Of a stretch of 64,000 nt of DNA, positions 13,012-25,619 are shown piece after piece. The stretch's first letter is position 1, and each line of letters opens with the position of its first letter. The notes under the pieces are model-generated. The model worked only from the letters and a program-made list of their open reading frames with translations. It did not search any database and was not told where the DNA came from. A program made the position numbers and the translations under genes. The stretch comes from Thuidium tamariscinum (taxonomy: Eukaryota > Streptophyta > Bryopsida > Hypnales > Thuidiaceae), in assembly GCA_947034885.2 (NCBI GenBank), contig OX344757.2:4712001-4776000 (forward strand). The letters run 5' to 3'.

Positions 13012-14798
13012 CAACGTTTTGAAGGAAAAGAATACTACAAAAATGATGAAATACTCTACAATGTAGTATGTTGTTTTTGATTTGTGCCAGTATGGACTTT
13101 ATTTGCAAATTGCTACGTACAATGTATTACACATTATGTTGGACTTGAGTTTTTGATTCCTACAAGTTTGGATGTTTACATGTTCTATGGCATGTTACAC
13201 CTTTGTAATGTAAGAAATGACTAGCATCTGATGGTAAGAGTTTTTTTGGTGCAAGAGTATTTCCCTCATCTATTGTAACAGCTTAAACAATTGTCACATA
13301 CGACTTGTGATTATGTTGAAACAATCTTGAATGATTTCAGTGCCTGCTTTGTGATATCAAGGAGTAATGTAACTGCTAAACACAGTATAACTATGAAATT
13401 ATGCAATTTATTGTGCATTCACTTTGACGCAAAAAAACTGAATGTGTGTCCACGATGGCCTAACAAAATGGATAACAATGTGATTGATCAAGATGCTCAA
13501 GGCATGTTGTGAGTTCCGTAGTTGTCACCTAGGCCTCGAAATTTTCAATTTTTCGCTTATTGCTCATTTTTAAAGTTATTTTGGTAAAAAACAAAAAAAA
13601 AAGAGTATTCGTAGAGTGTTTGCAGGAATTCTCTACAATCACAGGGAGTTAGTTAGAATTGTTCAAGAGTGCTCTAAAAACTCCTTAGTACTAGTTTATA
13701 AGGTTTTATTAAGTGTTAAAATGTGGTTTAGTAGTCTAGAAAGAGTTTGAAGCAAATAGAGTTCCGTGGACAAGTTAGTGGAAAAACACTAATTTTGACC
13801 CTTGTCAAAATTCTCCACAACTAGGTTTGACATATTTAGGTTTTGATAGCAATAGTGGGAGTCCAAAAGATCCCTAGGAATCTCTGCAAGAAATTTATCT
13901 AGATATAATCCGATTACGAAGTTGGAAGTACCAAACGTTCACACATACACGTAGGTGAAATTCTACGGACAAGGGCAGATTGCAATTGAGGAGAAAAGAT
14001 AGGTATTTCTAGCATAGAAGCATGCCTAGAGTGCAATGACAAAGTCAAATTGTAGAGATTCTTTAGTATGGAAAAGTTCCTCTCCAGAGGGAATAATTCA
14101 ACAAGTGTTTATTTTATACTTTATTTAGAAGGTGAGAGTTTTAGCACTTGGCTTTTGGAAGCTTTCTAAAGGTTCTTAAAAAAGTTTTGTAATTTTATGG
14201 ATTGTGAAAATGACTCTATGAGAAGTCAACTACCTTTAATTATTGGCATTTGAAAATTCATATAAAACTCCTCGATAATGGTAAAATTCCACTAAAAATC
14301 ATGATAGTGTGTTTTAGCTTAAACAAGCACCTCACCAAATTTCAAGACATTCCAACATCAACAAGTACCAGAACTGGCAACAACAATTATTTTTAATGGT
14401 TTTACCAAATTCTTTGCGAATTGACCAACATGTGAGGAGCATTGAGTGTCCAATTTGAGTAAACTTAGACTCTTTTGTTACATTATTGGACCTTGTCTAC
14501 AATTATAGGTAGTCAAAATTGTTAGAAAAAATCATTTCTAAAAGTTAAATTTTTTATCCTTTTCATTGGATCTTAATTGTTAGCTTTTGAGCACAATTTG
14601 GCCCCGAGAGTAAAGGAAAAGAATTCCCAAAGACAAATTTGGGTCTTTTGAAGCCTTTAGTATTGTTCATTTAGCAATTGGACTGTTTTCCAAAAGTTAA
14701 AATGATCACAACAATAGTATAGATGTTTAAACGTTAATTTCTATTTTTTCCTTAGGTAGTTTAGTAGGTAATTTTAGGGGGGCAAAGGCCTTGAAAGA

Positions 14799-14860
14799 GT
14801 ATAAAAAGCCTCCCCCTCCCCTCATTTCACACTCCTCTTATGCATTTTGTACTTGCACCA
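14799..14860 (+). promoter_or_regulatory. TATA-box-like core promoter in a repeat region
   Basis: TATAAAAAGCCTCC followed by a pyrimidine-rich CCCCTCCCCTCATTTCAC tract and then mixed sequence, the arrangement typical of plant core promoters, including those inside LTRs. I could not find paired LTRs or a primer-binding site, so the owner is unknown. Confidence 0.3.
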
Positions 14861-16305
14861 TATGCGGCCATATTGTCAAGATCTTTTGGTATTTGCCAAA
14901 ACTCTTGTTTTTCTTTGCAATTTGACTTCTATTAAGTTTTTTAAGCATTTTTCTTGTGTGTGTTTTTTAGCCTACTTCAAAGGACATAGGAGTCCTTTTG
15001 GAACACTTGCTAATCCTTGCATTTTTAAGTCATTTTATACTAACATTGAAGTATTTGGGTGTGTTTTAAGTTTATTTCATGTACTAACCATCACATGCAA
15101 GTTTATTGTGTGTCATGTTTCCCATCATTCAGTGAAAAACCCCTATAAGTCTTGTTGCTAACAATTTGCATGTTTGTTGTGGTTTTTTCTTAAGTATTTG
15201 TTTACTATTAAATAATCTTGCTAAGCTTCTTTGCATCGAATTTGAACATGTATTGGGTTTGTCTCAAAAACCTACCTGAAACCTAAACTTGGAATTTGTG
15301 GTTCAAGTATTGTAAACATCATTTGAAGACATTTTGGGTTGGATCCAAAACTCTTAGAGTCTTTGTGTAATGGAACTCTTGCAAAATTATTTCAGAATTT
15401 GAGGGTAAAACCTCTAGTGTAGCAAAGCTATAGCCAAAATTCAAAATTTTTACCAACATCTTTTCTAAAAATTATTTTAGGAATTGGTGCTAACCCACCA
15501 TACAACAAAGCTATTGCCCTAAGCCAAATTCCTAAAAACACCTTTTTAGACCATTTTCTAAGATTGTTGGAATGTAGGGGTAATACCACCACAGACGGTG
15601 AAACTTTGCTTTTACTAATAATTTCTCTTCCAGTTTTGTTTTGTATCAAAGGGTCCCCAAAGGAGACCTTAAGTTTGATTAAAAATTAGTGGCAAAGCAA
15701 GAGCCATGTTGAAGGTTAAAAACTCAGGTTCTGAATCGAACCAAGTAGTTGCAGCCAAATAAGTGCCAGCCATTCACAACCCACTACAACAATGTTTTTT
15801 TTTTTGGCCTCATGGGGCCAGACTCTAGTGCTGTGGCATAGTCACAGTGGTTTAAATCTGGAGGGAACAGGAAAAAACAAACATTGCACTACAATAGGTT
15901 GGCATCCTAGCCATTGGCCAGCACCTACCAACCTGTCCAAGGCCAAACAACCAATAGTCCAGCACTAGGTACTAAAATTATCACAAGATACCTTGATTAA
16001 TCACATCCCACATCATACATATTGATTGGGAAACCAAACTGGGAGGATACCCTGTAGGGTCCCAACTTTGCTTTTTATTTGTGATTTTTGATTGTCTGTC
16101 TTGAGAAATAGAGAGAAAAAATTAAGTCTTGACACTTAAGGTCCAGGGGGAAGAAATCCAGGACTTCAATTTTCAATTCAAAGATTAGCCAGGGTGATTG
16201 CTAAGAGAGACAAAGATTGGCGAAGTTCCCATAGATAGCCACAGAGGGAATTTTGAGTTTTTTTCTAGAGAAAGCTAAGAAGCTAGAGAGCATCAGGAAC
16301 TTCAC

Positions 16306-16463
16306 GGCATGTGAATATGGTGCCATGATGGTGCATTGAAATGCAAGCAAGTAAATTTGGTGCTAACCCCCATACCAACTGAGTAAGGAGAAAATGGCAC
16401 CTATATTGTCAAAATGCAGCCTTTGATGTCAAGATAGCACTAAAACAGTCTGGCCCAACTTTT
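16306..16463. repeat. Dispersed repeat L, copy 1
   Basis: About 158 bp starting GGCATGTGAATATGGTGCC and ending CCCAACTTTT, found again at 41613-41770 with most bases conserved. No inverted ends or target duplication visible. Nature unknown. Confidence 0.6.
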
Positions 16464-18127
16464 CTGATGAGAGAGAGAGGAAGTGAGGTGGTTTGATGAA
16501 AGACAGTTGACCACCTGCCAGGCCACTTGTGGCTGGCGGGCTTTGTATTTTTATCCCTGCAATGAATCCTCGGTTCATTTGTGCCAAATAAAATAAAATA
16601 AAAGACAGTTGACCACAGAATTTGAAAATGAGTTCACATCCCAACCAAGGAAACCTGCAGACTGAGAGAATTTGCAACCCAAATCAATTCAAAAGTCAAC
16701 ACAAGAGGTACCATGCCATATTAGAGAGTGGAAGGGAGAGAATATACACAACAAGTCAGCCCCAGTTGAGGTAGCAACGGCTGCATGTTGGAGTACTGGA
16801 CTGGAATAAGGTGGGTACACCTAAAAGCGCCACTTATTTTTACTGTGACTAGTTCCTGTTATCATATTGTTCAGATTTTCATGCAGTCTTGTTGGCAAGT
16901 GAAAGCATGTTCCAATGCACCAAAGAACAGAGGATTTGGATACTGTATGCAAAAGTTATTAATGGTCAAAGTCAGTTTCTGAAAGCGCCATCTACGTCTG
17001 GGTACATGACTGATTTTGAAAATGTATGCACTTTGTAAATGGTGCTTTAAGGTCAGGTGCCATTTTGGGTGTACCTATTTTAGATTTTGACATAATTTCT
17101 TGAAAGATTGAGTTCAAACTCCAATTTGCAAATATAAGTATAAGTATACATGAAGGAATTGGAATGAGAGTTAGTCATGCATTAGTATTTGGAGAAGAAG
17201 GAGAAGGAAGTTTGGGTTGGCTTGGAAACCAACATTTGAGAATCATTAATTTCCATTTTCATGATTTCTTTGGGAGTACTTTAAAAAAAAATTTAAGAAA
17301 TTTAGATTAGATTTGATAGGATTTGACTTTTAAAACATATTTCAAAATAAAATTAAAAATTAAAAAGATAAAGTAAAATCCAAAAAGAAGATAGAAAGAA
17401 AAGAAAGGGCAATTGGAAGGAGAACATGAGAAGAACACACTGTTGCATGAGTGTACCGAATACCACATTTAAATATGAAATCATTGAAATGGAGGTAGCA
17501 TTTGGGCATCCTATGGGCGTGGTCATGATGGAGGTGAGTTTGTGATTTTTTCCCTTCTCTTTCAATATTCCATTAATTCAGTCAAGATAGAATTAGCCAT
17601 TAGTCATTGAAATTCAATTCAAAATCGGATACTTATAACCAATAGGGAATTGCAATTTGAAAGTAGAAGTAGTTAGTAAATTTTATTACTAAGCCTTCCA
17701 GAACAAGATTAAAACCAAAAGCAAATGAAAAAGCAAAATCCATCTTGTCATAATCTTAAGAAAAACTTAGATTTTTGATTGAGAGTAGAAGTAAAAGAGT
17801 AAAAGAAGAAAAGAAAGTTTTAAAGATAAAAGAACTAGTGGGTAAATTTTGATGAACCGTACATCGGTCAAAATTTACTTAAAAATAGTATATCCCAAAG
17901 TTAAGATAACAAATTTAACCCTTATTAAGATAAAAGCCTAAAAGATAAAAATCCAAGTAATTTTAACCAACCTAGGTAAAAGAATTCAACAGATCAAATT
18001 TTGATGAACTAATTAACAATCAAAATTTACCCATAAAAATTCACACTTACCAAGAAGTTGAAGTTGAAGGTTTTCACTTTTATATAAGGATAAAATCAAA
18101 CCTTTTAGGGTGGCATTAATTCTCTTT

Positions 18128-20004
18128 TTAACCCCTAATGAATCAAAGTGCCTTTTTTGGCAACATAACTATCTTGGGCAGGTATATGTGACTAGAAATT
18201 TTCATGTTTCATGACCAAAATTTAATAGAAAGTGTAGACGAGGGATATCTTTAACCCCTAAAGGACCAAACTGCGTTTTTTGGCAACATAGCGATTTTGG
18301 GCAGCTCACTACGGATGGAGTTTTTTTTTTTTTTCATTGAAATTTTCACGCAACATGTGCTTGAGGAGTAGCTTTAAGGCCCAACAATTTTCATAACTTT
18401 TGACTACATGGTCAAAAAGTTATTGCATGATATGTAGTTTTCATTGGTCGGCGGGCAGCCCAAAAATTTCTTATAAAAACTTTTTTTTCAAAATTAAAAA
18501 TTCGAAATTGATTTTCTAGATGTACATGTATGCAGAAAGATTTGAATCACTCCATTTTGATTTATGAGACAAAAGTTATAAAGAGATTTAGTTTGCGGGT
18601 AGTTATGGATTCTCTACTCTAAAATAAACTTTGGAAGCCTTTATTTTCCTCAATTTTAAATATTTTTGAAAAAAAATTAAAAATTTGGATGTTGATTGTT
18701 TGTCACAACATTACAACCATTGGGATTTTCATTTTTCATTTTTATAAATAAATTGTTCACAATTTAGTATTTTCAAACATTTTCTACTTCTTTCTACTTA
18801 CTATTTTTTTCCTATATGTTGCACAATTCCAAATGATATGAAAATTTTCAAGCGTGTAGCCAACTTGAATTGAAGAATTGTTCCAAAGAGTTGCAACCAT
18901 TTTGGACATTTTTTCGTAGAAATGTGACCTTGTGAAGTGCAGCTGCCCGCTTTTTTGCAGGGACAGAAAAAGGGTTTTTGTCAATTCAAATGCTAATATC
19001 TTGCAATCTATATGGTGAAAAATTCTGAAATTTTTTCCACATCTTTTCACACAAGTGTACTATAAGATCCTACGGTTACATGTGTCTGAAAATGTTTTTT
19101 TTCAAAAATTTGGTGCTTGAAGTAGACATGGCAGTTTTGGTGTGTTTTTGGTGAAGACATAGTCTCTAACCTTTAGGGGTTAAAGCCCAATAGTTTTCGT
19201 GACTTTTGGTTGTACGATAAGAAAGTTATTGCATAATATGTTGTTTATTTTTCAACTCCGATAGTTCAAGCAGATTCAAAAAATTAACTTTTTTTGAAGA
19301 AAAAAATTTGTAAACGGTTTTATAGATTTATGTATATGTGGAAAGCTTTGAATCATTCCATTTGGACTAATGAGTCAAAAATTATAAAGAGTTTTAGTTT
19401 GCAAGTAGTTATGGATACTCTACTCTAAAATAAACTTTGAAGTATTTTATTTTACTCAATTTTCAATGTTTTTTGAGAAAAATAAAAACATTGGGTGTGG
19501 ATTTTTTATTACAACATTTGAACCATTGGGAGATTGCAAATTTCAATTCCACAAATAAATTCTTAACAATTTAGTATTTTGAATCATTCTCTACTTCTTT
19601 TTACTTACTATTTTTTCCTATGTGTTGTACAATTTCAAGTGATTTGAAATTTTTCAAGCATGTAGCCAACTTGCCTTGGAGAATGAATCTAAAGAAGCAC
19701 TATCATCTTGGACTTTTTTCATGTAAATGTGAGTTTGTAAAGTGCAGCTCCCTATTTTTTGCAGGGCCAAAAAAAGGATTTTGGTCAATTCAAATGCTCA
19801 TATCTTGTAATCTACAAACTTCTATCTTGTATTTGGTAGAAATTTCTGAAATTTTTTCATCATCTTCTCAAATTAGCATTCTTCAAGATCCTATGGTTAC
19901 ATCTGTCTAAAAACAATATTTTCCAAATATTTGGCATTTGTGTTAGAAATGGCAATTTTGGTGGATTTTTGATGAAAACATAGTCAAAGAACTTCAAGGG
20001 TTAA
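18128..20004 (+). mobile_element. Family 1 TTAA element, copy C, split by nested copy B
   Basis: Outer element: left TTAA 18128-18131 followed by CCCCTAATGAATCAAAGTGCC, right end AACTTCAAGGG then TTAA 20001-20004. It is interrupted at 18251-19183 by another family-1 copy. Removing the inner copy and one TTAA gives about 940 bp collinear with copies A and B (for example GAGGGATATCTTTAAAGCCCA here against GAGTAGCTTTAAGGCCCA in copy B). The right TIR is decayed. Non-coding. Confidence 0.78.
18251..19183 (+). mobile_element. Family 1 TTAA element, copy B, nested in copy C
   Basis: 925 bp (18255-19179) between perfect TTAA copies (18251-18254, 19180-19183). Left end CCCCTAAAGGACCAAACTGC, inverted right end CCCCTAAAGGTTAGAGAC. 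Very similar to copy A along its whole length. It sits in the TTAA that lies 119 bp inside copy C; copy B carries an equivalent TTAA at the same distance (18374-18377). Non-coding. Confidence 0.85.
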
Positions 20005-21094
20005 GAAGTAAAACTCAAATTCTACCAATATAATAAAAACTGATTAAATAATTTATTGAATAATTCAAAAGAGAACTAAAGTATAATTTAGAAATATATT
20101 CTTGAAGAAAATATTCTTGGAGTTCCAAAACTAAATTTACCTAAAAATTTGATTGCAAATGAAAGAATTAGAGAGGGATGAAGTTCTAGCCAAAAGTAGT
20201 GATCATTTGGATGAAAGTCAACCAAAGTTGAGTAAATCAAGTCAAACTATAAAATCAAGTAGAAATTTAAAATTAAAAAATAAACAAAAAATCCACATTC
20301 AAATCCAATAGCTAGAACACTTATAATTGATGGATGAAGTTTTAGAAGTTAGTGTTGGTATCAAACTTCATCCACCATTGTCCACTAGGAAATTAGATTA
20401 AGTGTAGATTTCTTTATCATTTGGGAAAGAGCAAAACAAGCTCTACAACTTGGTCTAATTCACTTTTTGCTTGACTACCAATTAGTGGACCTTAGTTTCG
20501 ACTGTTATAATCAAAATTGACCAAAGACATTAACATGTAGTTTGTTTCAAGCAAGCAATTACAAGTGAATCAATTAGGAGTAGGAAAAACAACACGATCT
20601 ATTACTTGGAAGGTGTAAGTGGATTACATATAAGATTAGACACCCATTAGGATTTATAGACAATGTAGTATGAACTTGGTTGTGTACACTTTACTCTAAG
20701 GGTGAGAATAAAGCACCCACACATGTCATTTGGGTTTTCTAGGTCATTCAGAAGATTGAGTGCATTTTTGTTAGGGATGGTGTGAAAAGTCTCCACGATG
20801 TGAGTTGATTGAAGAGTTTTTCAGCTCTTGAGGATAGACTCTATGCCAACTATAATAAATCCATGTTTTAGGTGATGGATTTTAGATGACATCCAATGTG
20901 GCAACACATGTTTTTATGTCAACAATGATGTTCGCCATAACATCGAATATGGATTTATTATAGTAGTCTTGTACAATCTCATGATGGTATGACCATTGGA
21001 ACTTTTTATCTTTGGGTGTTCCATTAAAACTTAGGATATCTTGATATCAATAGAAGATAATTGTGTTTTAGTTGACATTTAATAAAACAATTGA
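20005..21094. other. Intergenic, nothing recognised
   Basis: AT-rich, with no domain-bearing frame. Phrases related to 'tccatgttttaggtgatgg' suggest old repeats, but none could be bounded. Confidence 0.4.
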
Positions 21095-21315
21095 TGAGCT
21101 TGTGAAGTGTAGCCACCTATTTTTTTTGTAGGACCAAAAATAAGAATTTGGTCAATTCAAACACAAATATTTTACAATCCACAAGGTAGAAATTTCTGAA
21201 TATTTTCTACATCTTTTCAAACTAATGTACTACAAGATCCTATGGTTATATGTGTCAAAAAATGTTATTTTTCTAAAATTTGGTATGCATATTGTAAATG
21301 GCAGTTTTTTATTTT
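21095..21315 (+). mobile_element. Family 1 TTAA element fragment (copy K)
   Basis: Matches the right-hand third of family 1: CTTGTGAAGTGTAGCC, GTAGGACCAAAAATAAG, TTTACAATCCACAAGGTAGAAA and CAAGATCCTATGGTTATATG occur in the same order as in copies A and B. Neither terminus is kept. Confidence 0.55.
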
Positions 21316-23970
21316 TACCCTGGATAATTCAAAAATTACCCTACTAAATCCACTTGAAAATTTTAAACAAAAGATTTAGTGTCTTGCATCGCTAAACTTT
21401 ATTAGCAGATTAGTAGTTCTACTCTATTGGTAGGTTTTTGTGATTCTACACTAGCAAATATCAATAGCCTATTACATTTTTTGAATTCCAATCTACGGCC
21501 TACATTCACTACCATTTACTCTGTTTTTTTCACCACCATTTAACACCCTTGAAAGGCGTGCTATACTCACCACTTGTCAAAAATATGAATCATATAAAGC
21601 TTCAACTAATCACGTAATTGAGGTTCATGTAGGTTGATTGGTTAAGTTTAAGAATGCAGGCCTTCCTTATCTATTTGTTAATTCCTAATTTAAGAATTCA
21701 TCCATTGTATATGATGGTATTCATGGAGATTTAGGGTTTCAAGTTTCAGGCATTCTTTGGAACATGGAACTTGGCTCAAGTTGATGAGAAGCCAAAAATA
21801 TTTGCTAAAGTTCATCTAATCTTTGAATCATGTAGGTACTAGTTGTATGCAATAGTTTGTTGCAAGGCAACTACCTTAATGAAGGAACCTTAGGTTTCAA
21901 CTTTGACCTAATTGTACTTCTAAATTCAACACTATATAATTCAAGTTAATATTTCACTACAAATGTATTTTAGTGGCAACATATGCTATGATCATGTTGT
22001 AGGCTGAGTCCTACTTTATTTGTCTCATCTAGTGAGTTTCTCTAAGAAGCTTTGTCCAGGCTATAGGCAAGGTTTCTATCACTCAAAATTTTTTGCAAGG
22101 TCTTCTCAAGGGGATTTGTTATAGTGTGAGGCACTTCTTTGTGATCCCATTTGTGGTCATCATATCCACAACATTGAAAACCCACAAAGATTTTAGGGTC
22201 TTTTGGGCTTATCATATGCATTATCAATAGATTTAGCTTGAATTCAATTTGAGACATTGAAATATATTCTCTATTTGTACTTTGGAATAAATTTTCTCAT
22301 TGGATGCATCATTTGCTAATCGGAGGTACCATTCAAGACATTAGCCATATGGCCTAGTAAATTTCTAGACCATGTATCTAATTGTCTTTCAATCTGTAAA
22401 TTCAAATATACTCCACTTGAAGAAAATTATGTCCGCCACAACTGAGTGAAATGCAACTACAATTTTTTCTATTTGCATCAACTTTGACAAAATTTCATTG
22501 TAGAACTTGCAAATAGTCGCAAAGTAGTTGCAAATCAAAATTAGAGTTACATGTATGTAATAGAAAAGTTAATGTGAGGTATTTTACATCCAATAATCAT
22601 TACAATTGTCAATGTGAACAACTTTACATTTTATAGAGTCCAATGTGTATCTATAGTTGTATATATATATATATTCTAAATTCGATAGAAATTGAACTAG
22701 AATGCAAGTAGATTGCAAATAGACTCCAACTAGATTGCAATTACAATGCAACTAGACTGCAACTACGGTGCAACTAAATTGCAACTACAATTCAACTAGG
22801 TTTTAATTAGAATAAAATTAGCATACAACTAGGAAAGATCTAAAATACAACTACTTCTATAAATATTTAATTTAAGAAATTTTTGGATTTTACAATCTAA
22901 AAATATATATTTGAAACTCAAAATCTACAAATCTTTGAGATTAAAATTTCAAAATCTACAAATCTATAAGCTATAGACATGTTGTAAATAAATTGATAAC
23001 TAATTCCACATTAGTCGCAAACCTATTGTACATCAGTTGCAATCTAATTGTACATCAATTAGAAACTACTTGCGCACAAATAACTTCCACATCAATAACC
23101 ATGTCAGAAAAGTTCATCCATGAATTTTCAAATAGGTTGTTAGATGAGGAACAACTTTGAAAATTATTACAACTACTTTGCAACTAGTGTGATTTGTCCA
23201 CTCCACTGCGAGCTCTTAATTGTCACCAAGTTGCAAACTTCTCATGCAACTACAAAACCAATTGCAAATACCAATTTCAGAACCCCTCATTTTCTTCTAG
23301 TGCTTTGAACTAGCATCCTTGCAATTGTCGGCTATTTTTAGTCATCACAATCATTTTTTTCCAATTCATAGTTCAATTTTGATAATCTTTCTAAAGATTC
23401 TAGAGTTGATTTGATGTCAACATGGGCTTACTAGGTGGCAATAATCAGTCCTTCCAACTTTCAACTATAAATTCTAGCATTACAAGTTTTGGGTGCATTG
23501 TGTATGGGAAACAAATCTATATTAAAGGTTGACAACAAGGTTGTTGTTCATTTTTAAAATTTTGAAGACTTTAAAGGATGAGAAATTGAACTCAATAGTA
23601 AGTAGATTGTTGAAATATTATCAAGTTAGCCTTGAAATTAGCCTTATTTGCTTCTTTGTATAAAATGAGGCCAACATTGCCTTTGATTGTCAATGATTCA
23701 AAGTATAAGTTGTGTGCAAGTCAACATTGCCATAGAGTAGTTTATATGACTTTTACATAAATGTGAGATGTCACTAACCAATATTGACTTCATCAACTCT
23801 AATGGTTGAGTTATGAATAAACTCTTGCTAGAGGTCGATCAGTTGTGTAGTATATATAATAAGTCAATTTAGCCTTATTTTTTCATTTGTAATGACTTAT
23901 AATAAGTCCATTTAAACTTACTTAATAATTTATGAGTTTTTTCTCACCATTATTTAAAAATATTGAATGT
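21316..23970. other. Gene-free stretch with CAACTA-type repeats
   Basis: No gene recognised. Contains a TATA microsatellite near 22660 and a degenerate short tandem array (separate entry). Confidence 0.45.
22684..22860. repeat. Degenerate minisatellite of TTGCAACTAxA units
   Basis: About a dozen imperfect 11-13-bp units built on TTGCAACTA or its variants, with looser relatives as far as 23080 and in 23160-23270. Slippage-type array with no coding meaning. Confidence 0.55.
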
Positions 23971-25180
23971 CATACAAGCGGAGGCCCAGGCAGCACTTTG
24001 CACAAGGATCATGAAACTTGCTGAGAAGTTGGTAATGGCGGACTTGGAGGGTTTCATCAAGCTAGAGGATGTGGGCATTGGTTTGAAAATACTTGGCCGG
24101 GGTGTGTAGAATGTAAGTCAACTAAGCTAGATTTAATTTCAATGGGCATTCGTTTTGTATCTAATCTTCCTTATTTTCTTAGTATGTTTTGTAATCATCT
24201 TTACTGCTATTATAATGCATATGAGATGATTGTAGGAAGACTACATCTCCTAGGTGTGTGACCAAAATGCTTTGTTTACAATGGACAAAGATATTTAGTA
24301 CAATCAATATTGTTTATGCATGAGGTCTATTTAATTTGTATACACATCGTCTATTAAATTTGTATGCACATGGTCTATTAAATTTGTATGTATGTGGTCT
24401 GCATTGGGGTCTATATGTGTACATGGAAAACTACATTTAGTTAATATATTCATGTGACACTATCTTAATTCAAAGATTCTTTTAGGTAGTTGACCATTAC
24501 ATTTTTGGCATCTTGAATTCACCATTTTTTTACTAATATGACCATTTTGATTTTTTTATTGCATAATTGGGTGAAGAGAAATTTCACAGAGAAGTTGAAG
24601 ATCATGGGGGCGAGGAGGAAGCTAGAGGACCTCATTGTTGGCCCTCTTTTTACAGTACATTTGTGGCTTCTTCCTATTCTTGTAACATTGTCCTCACTTG
24701 AGATATTATAATTTTAAAAATTAGATCATTAGGATATGTGACTCCTCTTTGAATATTTTCAATACTCTTAGATAACAACAAAGTGCATGTTGGATCATGT
24801 ACAGAGTCTTTTGATAATCCTAGGTGCACATCTTGAGATTGGAGGAAAACCTTTGAAAAAACATTCCATTCCAAAACGATATGGTGCTATGGAGTCAACA
24901 ACAATTTTTGTGCCATTGAAGGAGCTTTTCAACAATGAGCAAAACTTTTCTCTTGCTACAACCAAGACTTTGGAGACAATGCAAGTAAGTTGATAATTGT
25001 GCATAAATTGGTCCTTGAACAACAACATTATCAATGACTTAGAGCATTCTAATGATTGTTTTGTATTTGTGTTTATTGTAACATGGAGGTTCTCAATGCA
25101 TACAAGGATGAAGACCTTCCTAGCATTTTAGGGGCTATTGAGCATATATTTAGACACTTTAGTGTTGCAGTTGTTTAAGA
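23970..25180 (+). pseudogene. Broken, unidentified coding-like exons
   Basis: Four short segments stand out by codon-like composition in AT-rich surroundings. About 23979-24107 reads IQAEAQAALCTRIMKLAEK and on to a stop. About 24574-24655 reads FTEKLKIMGARRKLEDLIVG. 24787-24990 reads HVQSLLIILGAHLEIGG then AMESTTIFVPLKELFNN. About 25086-25177 reads EVLNAYKDEDLPSILGAIEH and ends at a stop. Order and spacing look like exons of one helical protein, but the first segment ends in a stop and no clean splice pairs join them. I do not recognise the family. A captured or dying gene fragment is the simplest reading. Confidence 0.3.
24324..24398. repeat. Three tandem 24-25-bp units
   Basis: GTCTATTAAATTTGTATGCACATG and two variants in direct succession. 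It lies between the first two coding-like segments of the broken gene. Confidence 0.6.
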
Positions 25181-25619
25181 GGATGTTTTTTTGTAGATAA
25201 TTAGTTTGTCTTTTTGTGGAAGTTACTAATGGTTGTTTTGTCCTTTAAAGCTGTGAATCATAGCTTAATTCATGATTGATTCAATTTGTACAAGAGGTAT
25301 TAAGCAAAACTATGAATTTTAGAACCTTATTTGGGATTTAAGCCTAGATGACTCTCCAACTTGAGAATAATTGGTATACCAAATTTCCACATCTAATCTC
25401 ACATTGCATTTTTGTAGTAGAAAGATACAAGAATACATGTCATTGAAGTATATACCCAAATTTTAGGGTGACTATAGGTTCTAAGGCTATGGCAGTTGAA
25501 TGTATTAGTATTCAATTATGCAAGTTTAATAGTTGAGTTGGTCATTCCAAAGTTGTTGATTGCTTAATGAGAAAGTTAAAAAATTTGTCAACTTAAACAC
25601 ATTTGTATGAAAAAAATGT

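Larger units (their letters stand above)
13012..18127. other. Gene-free stretch with scattered repeats
   Basis: No recognisable gene. It contains a TATA-like promoter-looking site near 14799, a dispersed repeat at 16306-16463 (see separate entry), and A/T-rich runs. The longest open frame (14847-15161) is Cys/Phe-rich with no domain and looks accidental. Confidence 0.45.

Noticed and set aside
14847-15161. 104-codon plus-strand open frame
   Set aside because: Cys/Phe/His-rich composition with no domain, no supporting splice structure and a repeat-rich location; treated as chance.
14799-15700. LTR retrotransposon suspected from the TATA-like promoter
   Set aside because: No second LTR, no primer-binding site and no polypurine tract were seen in the window.
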